From Bacillus sp. FJAT-45350 (GTDB taxonomy: Bacteria > Bacillota > Bacilli > Bacillales > NISU01), in contig NZ_NISU01000001.1 of the NCBI RefSeq assembly GCF_002335805.1, positions 256,079 through 320,078 of the forward strand: a DNA stretch of 64,000 bases, read 5' to 3'. Below are positions 50,974-59,944 of the stretch, in pieces. The first letter of the stretch is position 1. The number at the start of each line of letters is the position of its first letter. The notes below the pieces were generated by a model. That model was not told the DNA's origin, did no database searches, and saw only the letters and a list, made by a program, of their open reading frames with translations. Position numbers and translations under genes: made by a program.

Positions 50974-53289
50974 GCTTGTTTGCCTTCCAATCTCTCGAAC
51001 AAATCTTGAACGATACGCTTTCTTTCCGCGTCTTGTATTTGGTACGGATATCTTGAGTGTTTGCTCCGCTCTAGTAATAGCTACATACATAAGTCGGCGT
51101 TCTTCTTCGATAGGACCATCATCACCGTCACGCCAAGCGTCTAGGGCATAATCATGAGGTATTCCACCATCAACGCCTCCAATAATGTACACGTGTTTAA
51201 ACTCAAGCCCCTTAGAACGGTGAATTGTCATGAGTTGAATTCCGTCATTTACTTGTCCACGCATATCTTTCATCTCTTTGTTTTTTGCAATCATATGCTC
51301 AACATGTTCTAAGAAAGTAGAGACGGTTGGGTGAGTTTTCGCAGCTACTTTTAAATCACGAACATCGTCGGACCCTTTATCCATAACGTTTCCTTCGTTA
51401 CCTTGCTTTTTTAAATAATCAGAGAGCCCCATTTCTTTTTCAATAAAGGCAATTGCATCAAGAGGGGTAAGTTTTGGAAGCTTTTTAAATAAAGGGACCA
51501 TTTTTTTTAGTTTCTTTTCTTGGAAGCTTTTTAAGCCTGTGAGCTTTGTTAGAGCTTCGACGAGCGTGCAGTCATTTGTAATACTTAATGCCTTCAAATC
51601 CTGGAAGGCAGATTGCTTTAAGAATAAAGCTCCAACTAGGTCTCCCATTGCTTTTGTATCATCAGGGTTCAATCCTAATCGTAAATAAGCTAAAACTTTT
51701 CGAACCGCTTTTCGTTGGTAAAACGAATCTCCTTCTTGTTCAATTGTAAATGGAATATTCGATTGAACAAAACGTTCGAATAATGCACGTGCAGCCACAT
51801 TTGTACGATATAAAATAGCAAAATTGGTAGGGTTTTCCCCAGCTTCAATTCTTTCTTTTATATCAGTAACAATCATCGTTGCTTCTTCTTCCTCATCATA
51901 AGGGTAGAAAAGAATTGGTTTATCTACTGAGTCTGACAGGGCTAACAGTTTCTTTGAATTACGAGATTGATTATGACAAATGACATTGTTTGCTGCGCTA
52001 ACAATTGGATGTGTAGAACGGTAGTTACGATCAAGTATAACTGTTTTTGCTTCTGGATAATCACGCTTGAAGTTTAGGATGTAGGAAGGGTCACTTCCAC
52101 GAAATCCATAAATTGATTGATCATCATCACCTACTACACAGAGGTTACGTGTTTTACCTGCAAGTAACTCAATAATTTTATATTGAACTTTATTAATGTC
52201 CTGAAACTCATCTACTGCAATATAGGAAAAGCGCTCTTGATATTTTTCAAGAAGACCTTCATTTTCCATTAAAAGCTCATAGCATCCTACGAGCATATCG
52301 TCAAAATCAAATGTATTTGCAGCTAATTTCATTTCTTCATAACGTTTGTACAAATGAAGTACTCGTTCCTCCCAAATCTCGCCGGCTTTAATGTCAGTGG
52401 GGAGCTTCATTTCATTTTTCCATAACCCAATTTGTGTTAAAGCTTGGTCATAGGCAAATTCCTTTTCATCAAGGTCAATTTCACGTCCTGCTTGTTTAAG
52501 TAGTTGATCTCTTTGCCAGTCCCATTTTAATAATTGATTAGGCTGCCATTTATCAGGCTGATGATGCATCAACATTTTATAAAAAATACTATGGAAAGTC
52601 CCAACAAGTAATTGCCTTAACTGTAGAGAGGTTAAGTCTGGATACATCCCCATTCGTTCTTTCATTTCCTTGGCAGCCTTAGCAGTAAACGTAACAAGCA
52701 AAATTCTGTTTGCTGGAATTTGTTTTTCGCTAAGCATATAGGCAGTTCTTGTTGTTAATACTCTCGTTTTTCCACTACCCGCTCCAGCAAGAACTAATAG
52801 TGGACCATCTATTGTAGTAGTAGCTGACCATTGTGATGGATCTAGTTGATGATTGTGATTTTGAAGCTTTTGATAGTACGGGTTATCAAAATAAGATGTC
52901 TCATTCTCTACTGGGGTAAAGGGAGCGATACCGGTAATTGTTTCTGGTTCGACCCATGTAACGGTTTTATCGGCAACTGCAGTACCACCTGATTGAATTG
53001 AACGACCTCTAGGAAGCTGAAAACCATTTGAGGTCATAGTTTGTTCTTCAGAATGTATTTCAATGTTATTTATATAAGCGTCTGCAATCGTTTCGCAGTC
53101 GAATGATGTTGTCGGATGAATAAATATAGGTGCTTGGTTAATCCCAAGTCGTAGTCGAAGCGGATCACCACAATGAATACAGTGAATTTGACCATTTAAG
53201 CTTTCAGTATAGTATCTTTGAAAATCTTCACGCTGACAATTTGTTAGATTGATAATGTTGTCTCTATATCGTGCAACAAGCAATTTCAT
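50968..53289 (-). CDS. yjcD: UvrD/PcrA-family superfamily 1 DNA helicase (YjcD-like)
   Basis: 773 residues. An N-terminal ~70-residue module has C37-x2-C40 and C65, a likely metal site not found in PcrA. The helicase core has Walker A LAGAGSGKTRVLTTR (residues 168-182), motif II AVDEFQDINKVQ, motif III VVGDDDQSIYGFRG, motif IV YRSTHPIVSAAN and motif VI MYVAITRAEQTLKISVP. It unwinds DNA 3' to 5' using ATP. The extra N-terminal region matches YjcD rather than PcrA. ATG 53289 with GGAGAG upstream; single gene. Confidence 0.85.
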   Translation of the reverse strand: MKLLVARYRDNIINLTNCQREDFQRYYTESLNGQIHCIHCGDPLRLRLGINQAPIFIHPTTSFDCETIADAYINNIEIHSEEQTMTSNGFQLPRGRSIQSGGTAVADKTVTWVEPETITGIAPFTPVENETSYFDNPYYQKLQNHNHQLDPSQWSATTTIDGPLLVLAGAGSGKTRVLTTRTAYMLSEKQIPANRILLVTFTAKAAKEMKERMGMYPDLTSLQLRQLLVGTFHSIFYKMLMHHQPDKWQPNQLLKWDWQRDQLLKQAGREIDLDEKEFAYDQALTQIGLWKNEMKLPTDIKAGEIWEERVLHLYKRYEEMKLAANTFDFDDMLVGCYELLMENEGLLEKYQERFSYIAVDEFQDINKVQYKIIELLAGKTRNLCVVGDDDQSIYGFRGSDPSYILNFKRDYPEAKTVILDRNYRSTHPIVSAANNVICHNQSRNSKKLLALSDSVDKPILFYPYDEEEEATMIVTDIKERIEAGENPTNFAILYRTNVAARALFERFVQSNIPFTIEQEGDSFYQRKAVRKVLAYLRLGLNPDDTKAMGDLVGALFLKQSAFQDLKALSITNDCTLVEALTKLTGLKSFQEKKLKKMVPLFKKLPKLTPLDAIAFIEKEMGLSDYLKKQGNEGNVMDKGSDDVRDLKVAAKTHPTVSTFLEHVEHMIAKNKEMKDMRGQVNDGIQLMTIHRSKGLEFKHVYIIGGVDGGIPHDYALDAWRDGDDGPIEEERRLMYVAITRAEQTLKISVPNTRRGKKAYRSRFVREIGRQTSG

Positions 53290-53542
53290 TAGTTTCTCTC
53301 CTTATTAAAGGATTACGAACATAGGAAAAATCATATAAATTTTATCATAGCAAAATTAGTAGGAACATGATAGACACTTCCTGCATATTTTTATTATAAG
53401 TAGTTTGTTAAAGTTGGTTTTCTTTAGGTGGACAACATAAGGAGTTAAGATGGCAGGCGGTTAAACTTTTAAAAAATGTATAAAGAGGGAAAACCCAAAG
53501 TAACAAAAGATTGTCCAATTCAGGAAATGAGGTGATGGTCAA

Positions 53543-53782
53543 ATGGGTTATGTACCACCACATCATAACCTAACAGCAGTTAATTATGGAAATCGTACTC
53601 CTATCCCACAGAGTTCAATTAGAAGACGGGACCCAGTGCAAAAAGGTAGCTTTTCAACCATGCTGAATCACTATAAACGAGAAGGTCAATTCGCTGAACG
53701 GTACGCTGAAGGTGTCATGAAAAGAAGAGAAATTGAGCAAAAGGTAACGGGAAAGGGAAAACAAATTGATACACTAGGATAG
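53543..53782 (+). CDS. Small conserved-looking basic protein, unknown
   Basis: 79 residues: GYVPPHHNLTAVNYGNRTPI, QKGSFSTMLNHYKREGQFAE and RYAEGVMKRREIEQKVTGKG. No membrane segment or known motif. GAGGTGATGG precedes ATG 53543, and a strong terminator follows, so it is a real single gene. Function unknown. Confidence 0.65.
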   Translation: MGYVPPHHNLTAVNYGNRTPIPQSSIRRRDPVQKGSFSTMLNHYKREGQFAERYAEGVMKRREIEQKVTGKGKQIDTLG

Positions 53783-53786
53783 AAAA

Positions 53787-53829
53787 GGCTGGGACAAAAG
53801 GTCAACGGACCATTTGTCCCAGCTTTTTT
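53787..53829 (+). terminator. Terminator
   Basis: AAAGGCTGGGACAAA pairs with TTTGTCCCAGCTTTTTT, followed by T-rich DNA. Same type of GCTGGGACAAA stem as at 16137. Confidence 0.85.
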
Positions 53830-53949
53830 AAGTTTATGTAAAAGAATTCTTTCGTTCTTAGTTATATACTAAGCTTTCTCCCTTTTGGAAAAGATAAACA
53901 AAAGATGTTATACAAATCAGTTGCAATTATATTTGGAGGTATGGAAAAA

Positions 53950-54240
53950 ATGGGGAATAAGAGGGGCAATTGTGAGCTTTGTGAAAGGGAGAATGTAACA
54001 ATTACAGTTCATCATTTGACCCCAAGAGAAGAGGGAGGAAATCACTTAGCGAAGGCTGATCTTTGTATTCCTTGCCATAAGCAAATTCATGCCCTCTATT
54101 CAAATAAAGAATTGGCAATAAGGTTGAATACAATTGAACGTCTTAAAGATGATGAGCAATTAAAAAGATTTATTAAATATATTCAAAAGCAACCTTCTAC
54201 ACAGCTTATTCGTGTAAGGAAGTCTAAAACTAAGCGTTAA
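53950..54240 (+). CDS. Small HNH nuclease-like protein (YisB-like)
   Basis: 96 residues. CELC, VHHLTPREEGGNH and LCIPCHKQIHAL make an HNH/zinc-finger arrangement: four cysteines in two CxxC pairs and the HH...N...H catalytic set. Length and pattern match small HNH proteins such as YisB. ATG 53950 is favoured; ATG 53941 is next to GGAGG (53935-53939). It ends 4 bases inside the convergent mscL gene. Substrate unknown. Confidence 0.75.
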   Translation: MGNKRGNCELCERENVTITVHHLTPREEGGNHLAKADLCIPCHKQIHALYSNKELAIRLNTIERLKDDEQLKRFIKYIQKQPSTQLIRVRKSKTKR

Positions 54241-54761
54241 CGTCGTGCTCTCAGTTTGACAACAGTACTGTGTTCAACTTCCTCTTTTTCTTTTTGTACA
54301 GGTTCTTCTAAAATCGTTTCATCTAAGATAGAAGTACAATGTGGACAGCGTTTAGCTTTAAATTGAATACTAGAAAAACAGCGGGGACAGAGCTTTGTCT
54401 TCATATTCATTAACGGGTCTTCATCTGGTCGTCTCCAACGATTCATTTGACGAACGAATAAAAATAGAACAAAAGCGACAATTGTAAAATGAATGAGATG
54501 ATTTAAGAAAATCCCATAGTTTAACGTTGGTGCACCTGCAGCTTTTGCTTCAGACAATGATTGATAATGGTCAGAGGTAAGTGATAAATACAGATTAGAA
54601 AAGTCAACCCTACCTATTAATAATCCGATTGGTGGCATTAGTACATCATCGACAAATGATTGAACGATTTTACCAAAGGTAGTTCCAATAATCACCCCAA
54701 CACTCATATCAATGACGTTTCCGCGCATTGCAAACTCTTTGAATTCTTCCATAATTTTCAT
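54237..54761 (-). CDS. mscL: MscL large mechanosensitive channel with C-terminal zinc ribbon
   Basis: 174 residues. The core is MscL: EEFKEFAMRGNVIDMSVGVI then IGTTFGKIVQSFVDDVLMPP form TM1 (pore), and NHLIHFTIVAFVLFLFVRQM forms TM2. It relieves hypoosmotic pressure. Instead of the usual short charged C-terminal helix, residues 120-145 have C125-x2-C128 and C139-x2-C142, a zinc ribbon, followed by ~30 charged residues. AGGTG is upstream of ATG 54761. Confidence 0.9.
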   Translation of the reverse strand: MKIMEEFKEFAMRGNVIDMSVGVIIGTTFGKIVQSFVDDVLMPPIGLLIGRVDFSNLYLSLTSDHYQSLSEAKAAGAPTLNYGIFLNHLIHFTIVAFVLFLFVRQMNRWRRPDEDPLMNMKTKLCPRCFSSIQFKAKRCPHCTSILDETILEEPVQKEKEEVEHSTVVKLRARR

Positions 54762-54893
54762 CGCACAACACCTGCTTGTCTTTACCTAGTTAGTCGATCC
54801 TATGCAAGAAAAGGAGTAAGTTTGATAATAAATTACGAGAGAATGTTCAAAAACATACTTTTTATTGAACAACTAAAATTGGAGGGGCTTTTT

Positions 54894-55067
54894 GTGGGTT
54901 TTATCTTGCTTGTCTTTACTGGGTTACTTTTATTATATGGATGCTTTTTCTATGTTTCGAAAATTGATAAAAAGTTAGATAAGTTAATTGAGCAAAATGA
55001 GTATTTAATAAAGCTAACGATTGATAGAGAAGTAAGAAGGGGACATGAGGGAAACGACGATACATAA
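54894..55067 (+). CDS. Small single-span membrane protein
   Basis: 57 residues: one membrane segment (GFILLVFTGLLLLYGCFFYV) then a short coiled coil (SKIDKKLDKLIEQNEYLIKL) and a charged end. GTG 54894 is set by GGAGGGG at 54881-54887; longer upstream forms would read back across the mscL promoter region. Function unknown. Confidence 0.65.
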   Translation: MGFILLVFTGLLLLYGCFFYVSKIDKKLDKLIEQNEYLIKLTIDREVRRGHEGNDDT

Positions 55068-55155
55068 AAAGTGTTATAACGAGCAGTTTCAATGAATATC
55101 ATCTAAAAACGGCGGACTAGTTCTATGTGTTGACATGAAACTAGGGGGGACCTAG

Positions 55156-55740
55156 ATGAAGATTATTGAATCCTTGGACTTGGTATATGAAAAAGAAAGC
55201 TTGTTAAAGTCACGTTTTAATATTCATAAGTCTCACGTAATGGCTGCACTTGATGGAGTTCATTCTGCTATCGAGTGGTTAAAGACATCAATTTATAGAA
55301 GTGTACTAAGTGATGTTAGCTTCTATATTACTGATGAACCAATTAATTTCCCTGGTGAACTAATGATTCATGAAAAAGTGGAGTTTCAACCCGTGATTTA
55401 CTTAAACATCATGACAATTGCAGAAGATTACCAGAATGAGGAATATTTGCTTGAGGTCAAAAAGAAGGATATATCTTGTTTTGAGTATGCAGCTTTCGTT
55501 TTACTCCATGAATTTGGCCATCTAATACATGGATTAATTGGTGGAAACGGAAAAAAACAAAGAGATAGACTATTTGATTATTTTGACAGAGGCGAGTATT
55601 ACTATACACGTTTTATCCAAACTATGAATAAGGGAGAGACTTATGAGGAGAAGAAAAGGTATCGTAACATTCCTCATGAAAAAGCAGCCGATCGATTTGC
55701 CAGACAAAATTTAAAAATTATGATGGAACACTACAAGTAG
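55156..55740 (+). CDS. Putative zinc metalloprotease (HEFGH)
   Basis: 194 residues, soluble. HEFGHLIHG near residue 120 is a HExxH zinc-binding helix, and HEKAADRFARQNLK near 175 provides the third ligand-type residue (as in gluzincins/minigluzincin-like domains). Nothing else identifies its substrate. GGGGGG-ACCTAG precedes ATG 55156. Probable single gene. Confidence 0.7.
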   Translation: MKIIESLDLVYEKESLLKSRFNIHKSHVMAALDGVHSAIEWLKTSIYRSVLSDVSFYITDEPINFPGELMIHEKVEFQPVIYLNIMTIAEDYQNEEYLLEVKKKDISCFEYAAFVLLHEFGHLIHGLIGGNGKKQRDRLFDYFDRGEYYYTRFIQTMNKGETYEEKKRYRNIPHEKAADRFARQNLKIMMEHYK

Positions 55741-55961
55741 CAGCTTTTTAAAGTAATTATATCTTAAATGTTGAAATAATTTTTCCAAAAAAATTAATAA
55801 GTAGTAGCTTTTTGGATTTATCCGTGTTATATTATGAGTAACTTATTTTTGCTCGTTTTTAGTAAGAGATGGATTGCTTTATGTTTTCCTCTTTGTGATT
55901 AATAATGACAAGAATAGTAATAAAATTGTGTACAAAAGTACACTAACAGGAGGAAATACAC

Positions 55962-56162
55962 ATGTTACAAGGTACAGTAAAATGGTTTAATGCAGAAAAA
56001 GGTTTTGGTTTCATCGAGCGCGAAGACGGAGACGATGTATTCGTACATTTCTCAGCTATCCAAAGCGAAGGATTCAAAAGCTTAGACGAAGGTCAAGCTG
56101 TAACTTTCGAAATCGTTGAAGGTAACCGTGGCGAGCAAGCTGCTAACGTTCAAAAAGCATAA
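55962..56162 (+). CDS. csp: Cold-shock protein (CspA/B family)
   Basis: 66 residues. Single-strand RNA/DNA chaperone with both RNP motifs: [19 protein letters not shown] (RNP1, KGFGFI) and DVFVHFSAI (RNP2). AACAGGAGG is just before ATG 55962. A stretch of about 200 bases without a gene lies upstream (55741-55961), consistent with the long 5' leader common to csp genes, which allows temperature-sensitive folding. Codons are the preferred, high-expression type. Which B. subtilis paralogue it corresponds to is unclear. Confidence 0.93.
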   Translation: MLQGTVKWFNAEKGFGFIEREDGDDVFVHFSAIQSEGFKSLDEGQAVTFEIVEGNRGEQAANVQKA

Positions 56163-56179
56163 TTAATATAATTAATTAT

Positions 56180-56213
56180 AGAAAAAGACTCTCCTTGTGA
56201 GGGTCTTTTTTAT
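56180..56213 (+). terminator. Terminator after csp
   Basis: AAAAAGACTCTC-CTTGT-GAGGGTCTTTTTT: strong stem with T tail. Confidence 0.85.
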
Positions 56214-56343
56214 TGTTTTCTTCTATAGCTCAAATGGATATTGAGGTTCTTCTGGAATTATTGGAATGATTTAAAGACTCGCCTAAATGTATGGTATTAA
56301 AAAAAATGACCAACCTAAATGTTAGAAAGGGAGGTGTTTCAAG

Positions 56344-56502
56344 ATGGCAAAGGACGTATTATGTGAAGTAAGTAACTGTAAATTCTGGGCACAAGGAAAC
56401 CAGTGTTCCGCTGATGAAATTTACGTGGTCAGTCATAAAGGTGAACAAGCTGCAAAGCAAGAGGAGACTGACTGTAAAACATTCGACCCTGCTGGATTGT
56501 AA
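56344..56502 (+). CDS. DUF1540-type small cysteine protein
   Basis: 52 residues, below common length cut-offs. KDVLCEVSNCKFWAQGNQCS-ADEIYV has C-x4-C-x8-C, then C in DCKTFDP: the four-cysteine pattern of DUF1540 (probable metal binding). GGGAGG at 56330-56335 precedes the start. Function unknown; such proteins are common in spore-formers. Confidence 0.82.
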   Translation: MAKDVLCEVSNCKFWAQGNQCSADEIYVVSHKGEQAAKQEETDCKTFDPAGL

Positions 56503-56550
56503 CATTTAAAAAGGAAGGACAGCTTGAACGTGCTGGCCTTCCTTCCCTTT

Positions 56551-56976
56551 CTAATTTAATTCTTTTTTCATTGATACATGAGGAATACCTGCATCTAGAA
56601 ATTCATCTGAATATGTAACATATCCTAGGTTTTTATAAAATGTTTCTGCTTGTATTTGAGCATTGAGCTTCAATGCTTTGAATCCTTCTTGTTGTGCTAC
56701 TTCTTCAATTTTTATCATTAAATCTTTTCCTACATTACGTCCACGGTATTCTTTTAATATACAAATACGTTCTACTTTACCATACCCATCGACAGAACGG
56801 AATCTTCCCGCGCCTATTGGTTTTTCTCCGTCATATACGACAAAATGTGTTGCTTCTTCTTCATGTTCATCAATTTCTAATTCAACTGGAACCTTTTGTT
56901 CCTCTACAAAAACAATTGTTCTTACTTGATAAGCATCTTTTCGTTGTTTTTCATTTGTTACAATTTCAATCTTCAT
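56551..56976 (-). CDS. yjcF: GNAT acetyltransferase (YjcF-like)
   Basis: 141 residues. GNAT fold: REAYQVR-type opening (KDAYQVRTIVFVEEQKVPVE), KVERICILKEYRGRNVGKDL (acetyl-CoA loop R-x2-G-x-[GA]) and AETFYKNLGYVTYSDEFLDA. Length and pattern match YjcF of B. subtilis. GGAGAT precedes ATG 56976. The substrate is not known. In B. subtilis yjcF is close to yjcG and yjcH; here yjcH lies next on the same strand, while yjcG is absent from between them. Confidence 0.82.
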   Translation of the reverse strand: MKIEIVTNEKQRKDAYQVRTIVFVEEQKVPVELEIDEHEEEATHFVVYDGEKPIGAGRFRSVDGYGKVERICILKEYRGRNVGKDLMIKIEEVAQQEGFKALKLNAQIQAETFYKNLGYVTYSDEFLDAGIPHVSMKKELN

Positions 56977-57033
56977 TGTTTATCTCCTCTACTTACGTTT
57001 AATTTTTGTTTTAATATTGTAAAATCTTGGTTG

Positions 57034-57079
57034 AAGAGGTTGTTCAAAAAGGTAAAATCGACCTTTTGAACAACCTCTT
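57034..57079 (-). terminator. Hairpin of the dispersed GGTTGTTCAAAAAGG family
   Basis: Near-perfect stem of 19 bases (57034-57053 with 57061-57079). Between two minus-strand genes, it would terminate the yjcH transcript. Confidence 0.75.
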
Positions 57080-57139
57080 GAAGTATTTCTAGGATGAATC
57101 CAATACTCCATACATTGCACATGGCATTTGGAAAACCAC

Positions 57140-57871
57140 TTAGCTGTTATCATTAAACATCATTTTTAATGCTGCTTTCAAGTCCTGTTGCCAATAAAGC
57201 CATGTATGGTCTCCTTCAAATTCATTATAGAAGTATGAATGAGACTGTTTGGAAAGGACCTCTTTTAGCTTGCGGTTTGGGGAAAGGAAATCCTTTGTTT
57301 TGTTATTGGTCGTCTTCACTTCAGTTTCACCAGTACCAATGACATGGTAAATCGATAAGGCTGGATTAATTTTTTCGCCATTAGTAATGAAATCATCATT
57401 GACATAAGGTGATTGCATTATTAATTGGCCAAAGCTATTTGGATAGGCAATAGTAGTATAAAAAGAAACCGTTGCACCCAAAGAATCTCCAATTAATGTT
57501 CGTCCAGCCGCGAGCTGATGTGTGTGAAATTCTTGGTCAAGATAAGGGAGTAGTTCCTCAGCTAAAAAACGTAAGTATTGCTTATGCTTACTCCCCTTAG
57601 GATGGTATCTTTCTCGTCTTTCTTCAACAGAAGGATATGGAATTCCTACAATAATAATATCTTTGATTTCATCTTCTACAATTAACTCTTCAGCTTGAGT
57701 TGCAATTCTACCTAAGCGAAAGTAATCATCACCATCTTGTGCAATTAATAAATCATATGTATAAAGTGGTGAGTAATTTGGTGGTAGATAAAGTAGTATT
57801 GATACGTTTTCTTGTAAATGTTTACTGAATAATGATTCTTCCAACCTCTTTCCATAAAGACGCTTTACCAT
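57140..57871 (-). CDS. yjcH: Alpha/beta-hydrolase esterase (YjcH-like)
   Basis: 243 residues of the esterase D/IroE-type family. The nucleophile serine is in LIGDSLGATVSFY, an oxyanion/aspartate region follows in SIYHVIGTGETEV, and the catalytic histidine is in FEGDHTWLYWQQDL. QDGDDYFRLG near the start is also family-typical. No signal peptide, so cytosolic. Substrate unknown. The upstream ~35 bases contain AAGGAG before ATG 57871. Confidence 0.8.
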   Translation of the reverse strand: MVKRLYGKRLEESLFSKHLQENVSILLYLPPNYSPLYTYDLLIAQDGDDYFRLGRIATQAEELIVEDEIKDIIIVGIPYPSVEERRERYHPKGSKHKQYLRFLAEELLPYLDQEFHTHQLAAGRTLIGDSLGATVSFYTTIAYPNSFGQLIMQSPYVNDDFITNGEKINPALSIYHVIGTGETEVKTTNNKTKDFLSPNRKLKEVLSKQSHSYFYNEFEGDHTWLYWQQDLKAALKMMFNDNS

Positions 57872-58002
57872 ACTAAAAACTCCTTCTGATGTGTATTCAT
57901 CTGTCCAGATGTTGTTATTTTACCATATTTTCTGGATTCTATTTTGTTCCTAAGAAACATTTCTATAAGTGTGATAGAATAGCCAGTAGGAGGGGAAGAG
58001 AC

Positions 58003-58554
58003 ATGAAAATACCAGTACCATGCGACATAGTAGAAGCAGAGGCAAGAAGGTTACTTAAAGAGCGTGGGGTTGAAATTGAGGACATTGCAAACATTGTCTA
58101 TGAACTTCAAATAAAGTACAACCCAGAATTACAACTTGAGGATTGTATCGTTAGTACAGATGCAGTTCTATGTAAACGTGAAATTCAACATGCCATTTTA
58201 GTAGGTGTTGAGTTGGACAAGTTAGCAGAACAAGGAAAATTGTCAGAACCATTGCAATCATTAATAACTTCTGACGAAGGATTATTTGGAGTCGACGAAA
58301 CGATTGCTCTTGGTTCAGTATTTGGATTTGGAAGTATTGCCGTAACAACATTCGGATACTTGGATAAAGCCAAAGTAGGAATAATTGATGAATTAGATAA
58401 AAGAAAAAGTGAAACTCATACATTTTTAGATGACCTTGTATCTAGTATTGCGGCAAGTGCAGCTGCAAGATTAGCTCACAGATTGCGTGATAGAGCGGAA
58501 AATCGTCGTATGGAAGATATTAAAAGGCGTGAAGAAGAAGATTTAATTGGATAA
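58003..58554 (+). CDS. PgpA-family phosphatidylglycerophosphatase-like protein (YutG-like)
   Basis: 183 residues. RGVEIEDIANIVYELQIKYN at the start, then SDEGLFGVDETIALGSVFGF-GSI, TFGYLDKAKVGIIDELDKRK and HTFLDDLVSSIAASAAARLA match the Gram-positive PgpA-like family. The Asp residues in GVDE and FLDDL are candidate metal ligands. ATG 58003 is set by AGGAGGGG; an upstream ATG at 57889 overlaps the yjcH promoter region. Its true substrate in Bacillus is not settled. Confidence 0.78.
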   Translation: MKIPVPCDIVEAEARRLLKERGVEIEDIANIVYELQIKYNPELQLEDCIVSTDAVLCKREIQHAILVGVELDKLAEQGKLSEPLQSLITSDEGLFGVDETIALGSVFGFGSIAVTTFGYLDKAKVGIIDELDKRKSETHTFLDDLVSSIAASAAARLAHRLRDRAENRRMEDIKRREEEDLIG

Positions 58555-58560
58555 TATAGC

Positions 58561-58598
58561 AAAATGTGTTCCGGTGATTTTTTTGGAACACATTTTTT
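58561..58598 (+). terminator. Terminator
   Basis: AAAATGTGTTCC pairs with GGAACACATTTT, followed by TTTC. Confidence 0.85.
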
Positions 58599-58667
58599 CT
58601 TTTCATAGTGAACTTTTTCATGAAACTGGATAAAATATAGAAAAAGGGTGGAAAGGTAGAGAGGAAG

Positions 58668-58853
58668 ATGACGAAGAAGCCGCGTTGGATCTATTGGAAG
58701 CAAACATTTCGTTCAAAATTTCAAGCTGGCTGTTTGAAGGCTAAGCTAGAAGATAATTGGTTTAATGGTTATGAAATTGGACCTTGTGTAGAAATCAAAA
58801 AATTAAAAACAGAAAAATACGTCGTTCGATATACGTATGATGAAATCATGTAA
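58668..58853 (+). CDS. Small uncharacterised protein
   Basis: 61 residues, aromatic and basic: KKPRWIYWKQTFRSKFQAGC then KAKLEDNWFNGYEIGPCVEI and YVVRYTYDEIM. No membrane segment. GAGGAAG precedes ATG 58668. Real by ribosome site and composition, function unknown. Confidence 0.6.
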   Translation: MTKKPRWIYWKQTFRSKFQAGCLKAKLEDNWFNGYEIGPCVEIKKLKTEKYVVRYTYDEIM

Positions 58854-58867
58854 GGAACGACATACTG

Positions 58868-59782
58868 TTAATTTGTAAGGCTGGTCGAATGTTGACGGCC
58901 TTTTTCTTCTGTTCTTTTTTCTTGAACAGTAATTACAGCGATTATTACTAAAGCAATACCAACATATTGCCAAAATGTTAGCATTTCTTGAAAGATTAAG
59001 AAGCTCATTAGTGCTGCAACTACTGGCTCTACTGTTGCAATGATTGATGCTCTACTTGATTCAACCGAACTTAAACCCTTTGTATAGAGAATGAAAGCGA
59101 GCATTGTTGATAGAAATCCTAATCCAATAATGAAAATCCAAACTTTTAAATCAAGAAATAAATGTCCATAAGACCATATTCCGCTGAACGGGACTATGGA
59201 AATTGTAGCGAATATAAATGTATACACAGTAACAGTTAACGAGTCATATTTGTTCAAAGCAAACTTACCGAATATGCTATAAAGAGCATAGAAAAGTCCA
59301 GATCCTAAGCCTAAGATTAACCCAAGGAGAGTAATAGATTCACTATTGTTAGGAAAAATTCCTATAACTAATGCACAACCTATTGTCGTAATGAGTAAGG
59401 CTGTTATCTTTTGTGGAGTAAGGGATTCTTTAAATAATATTCTTGAAAAAATAGTAACAAAAGCAGGCGCTGTGTAAAGTAAGATTGCGGCAATAGATAT
59501 TGAGGTTTCCTGTATCGCACTGAAGAAACACAAGTTAAAAAATACAATACTTATAATCCCTGTCCCTACAAAATATTTACTATCTGTTATTTTTATTTTT
59601 AGCAGTTTTCTGTTTTTAAAGAGCACATAAATCAATAGGAAGATAGCTGCTGTTGCTACTCGGACTGCAACAACCTGAGTGGGGGTAAAGCCTAGCTCAT
59701 AAAGGTATGTAACAAAAACCCCAATAATCCCCCATAAAGTGGCTCCCAATAGGATAAGTGTATAGGCGATTTTTTTGTCCAT
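58868..59782 (-). CDS. EamA/DMT-family transporter
   Basis: 304 residues with about ten membrane segments in two EamA repeats (ILLGATLWGIIGVFVTYLYE begins the first; LGLILGLGSGLFYALYSIFG the second). PVVAALMSFLIFQEMLTFWQ near the end is characteristic of this drug/metabolite exporter family. AGGAGG lies before ATG 59782. Substrate cannot be predicted. Single gene. Confidence 0.86.
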   Translation of the reverse strand: MDKKIAYTLILLGATLWGIIGVFVTYLYELGFTPTQVVAVRVATAAIFLLIYVLFKNRKLLKIKITDSKYFVGTGIISIVFFNLCFFSAIQETSISIAAILLYTAPAFVTIFSRILFKESLTPQKITALLITTIGCALVIGIFPNNSESITLLGLILGLGSGLFYALYSIFGKFALNKYDSLTVTVYTFIFATISIVPFSGIWSYGHLFLDLKVWIFIIGLGFLSTMLAFILYTKGLSSVESSRASIIATVEPVVAALMSFLIFQEMLTFWQYVGIALVIIAVITVQEKRTEEKGRQHSTSLTN

Positions 59783-59878
59783 TGAGTAGTACCTCCTGAA
59801 GTAAAATAAACTATTAATTCAGTTTACTACTGAAGAACAAATACGGAAAGAATTATTTGAGCTCTCTAAACAGAAAAA

Positions 59879-59937
59879 AAGCAATGGCATCACTCACTAC
59901 GAGTTAGTAATGTAGTGGTTGTGCTCATTGCATGGAC
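59879..59937. repeat. Imperfect intergenic hairpin, GCAATGG...CATTGC
   Basis: AGCAATGGCATCACTCACTAC pairs imperfectly with GTAGTGGTTGTGCTCATTGC. Word content (GCAATGGC-T/A-TC) resembles the repeats at 5464 and 48429. May terminate fumC transcription. Confidence 0.5.
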
Positions 59938-59944
59938 AAAAAAA

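Noticed and set aside
55741-55961. Riboswitch upstream of csp
   Set aside because: No known aptamer motif seen; a long leader is usual for cold-shock genes.
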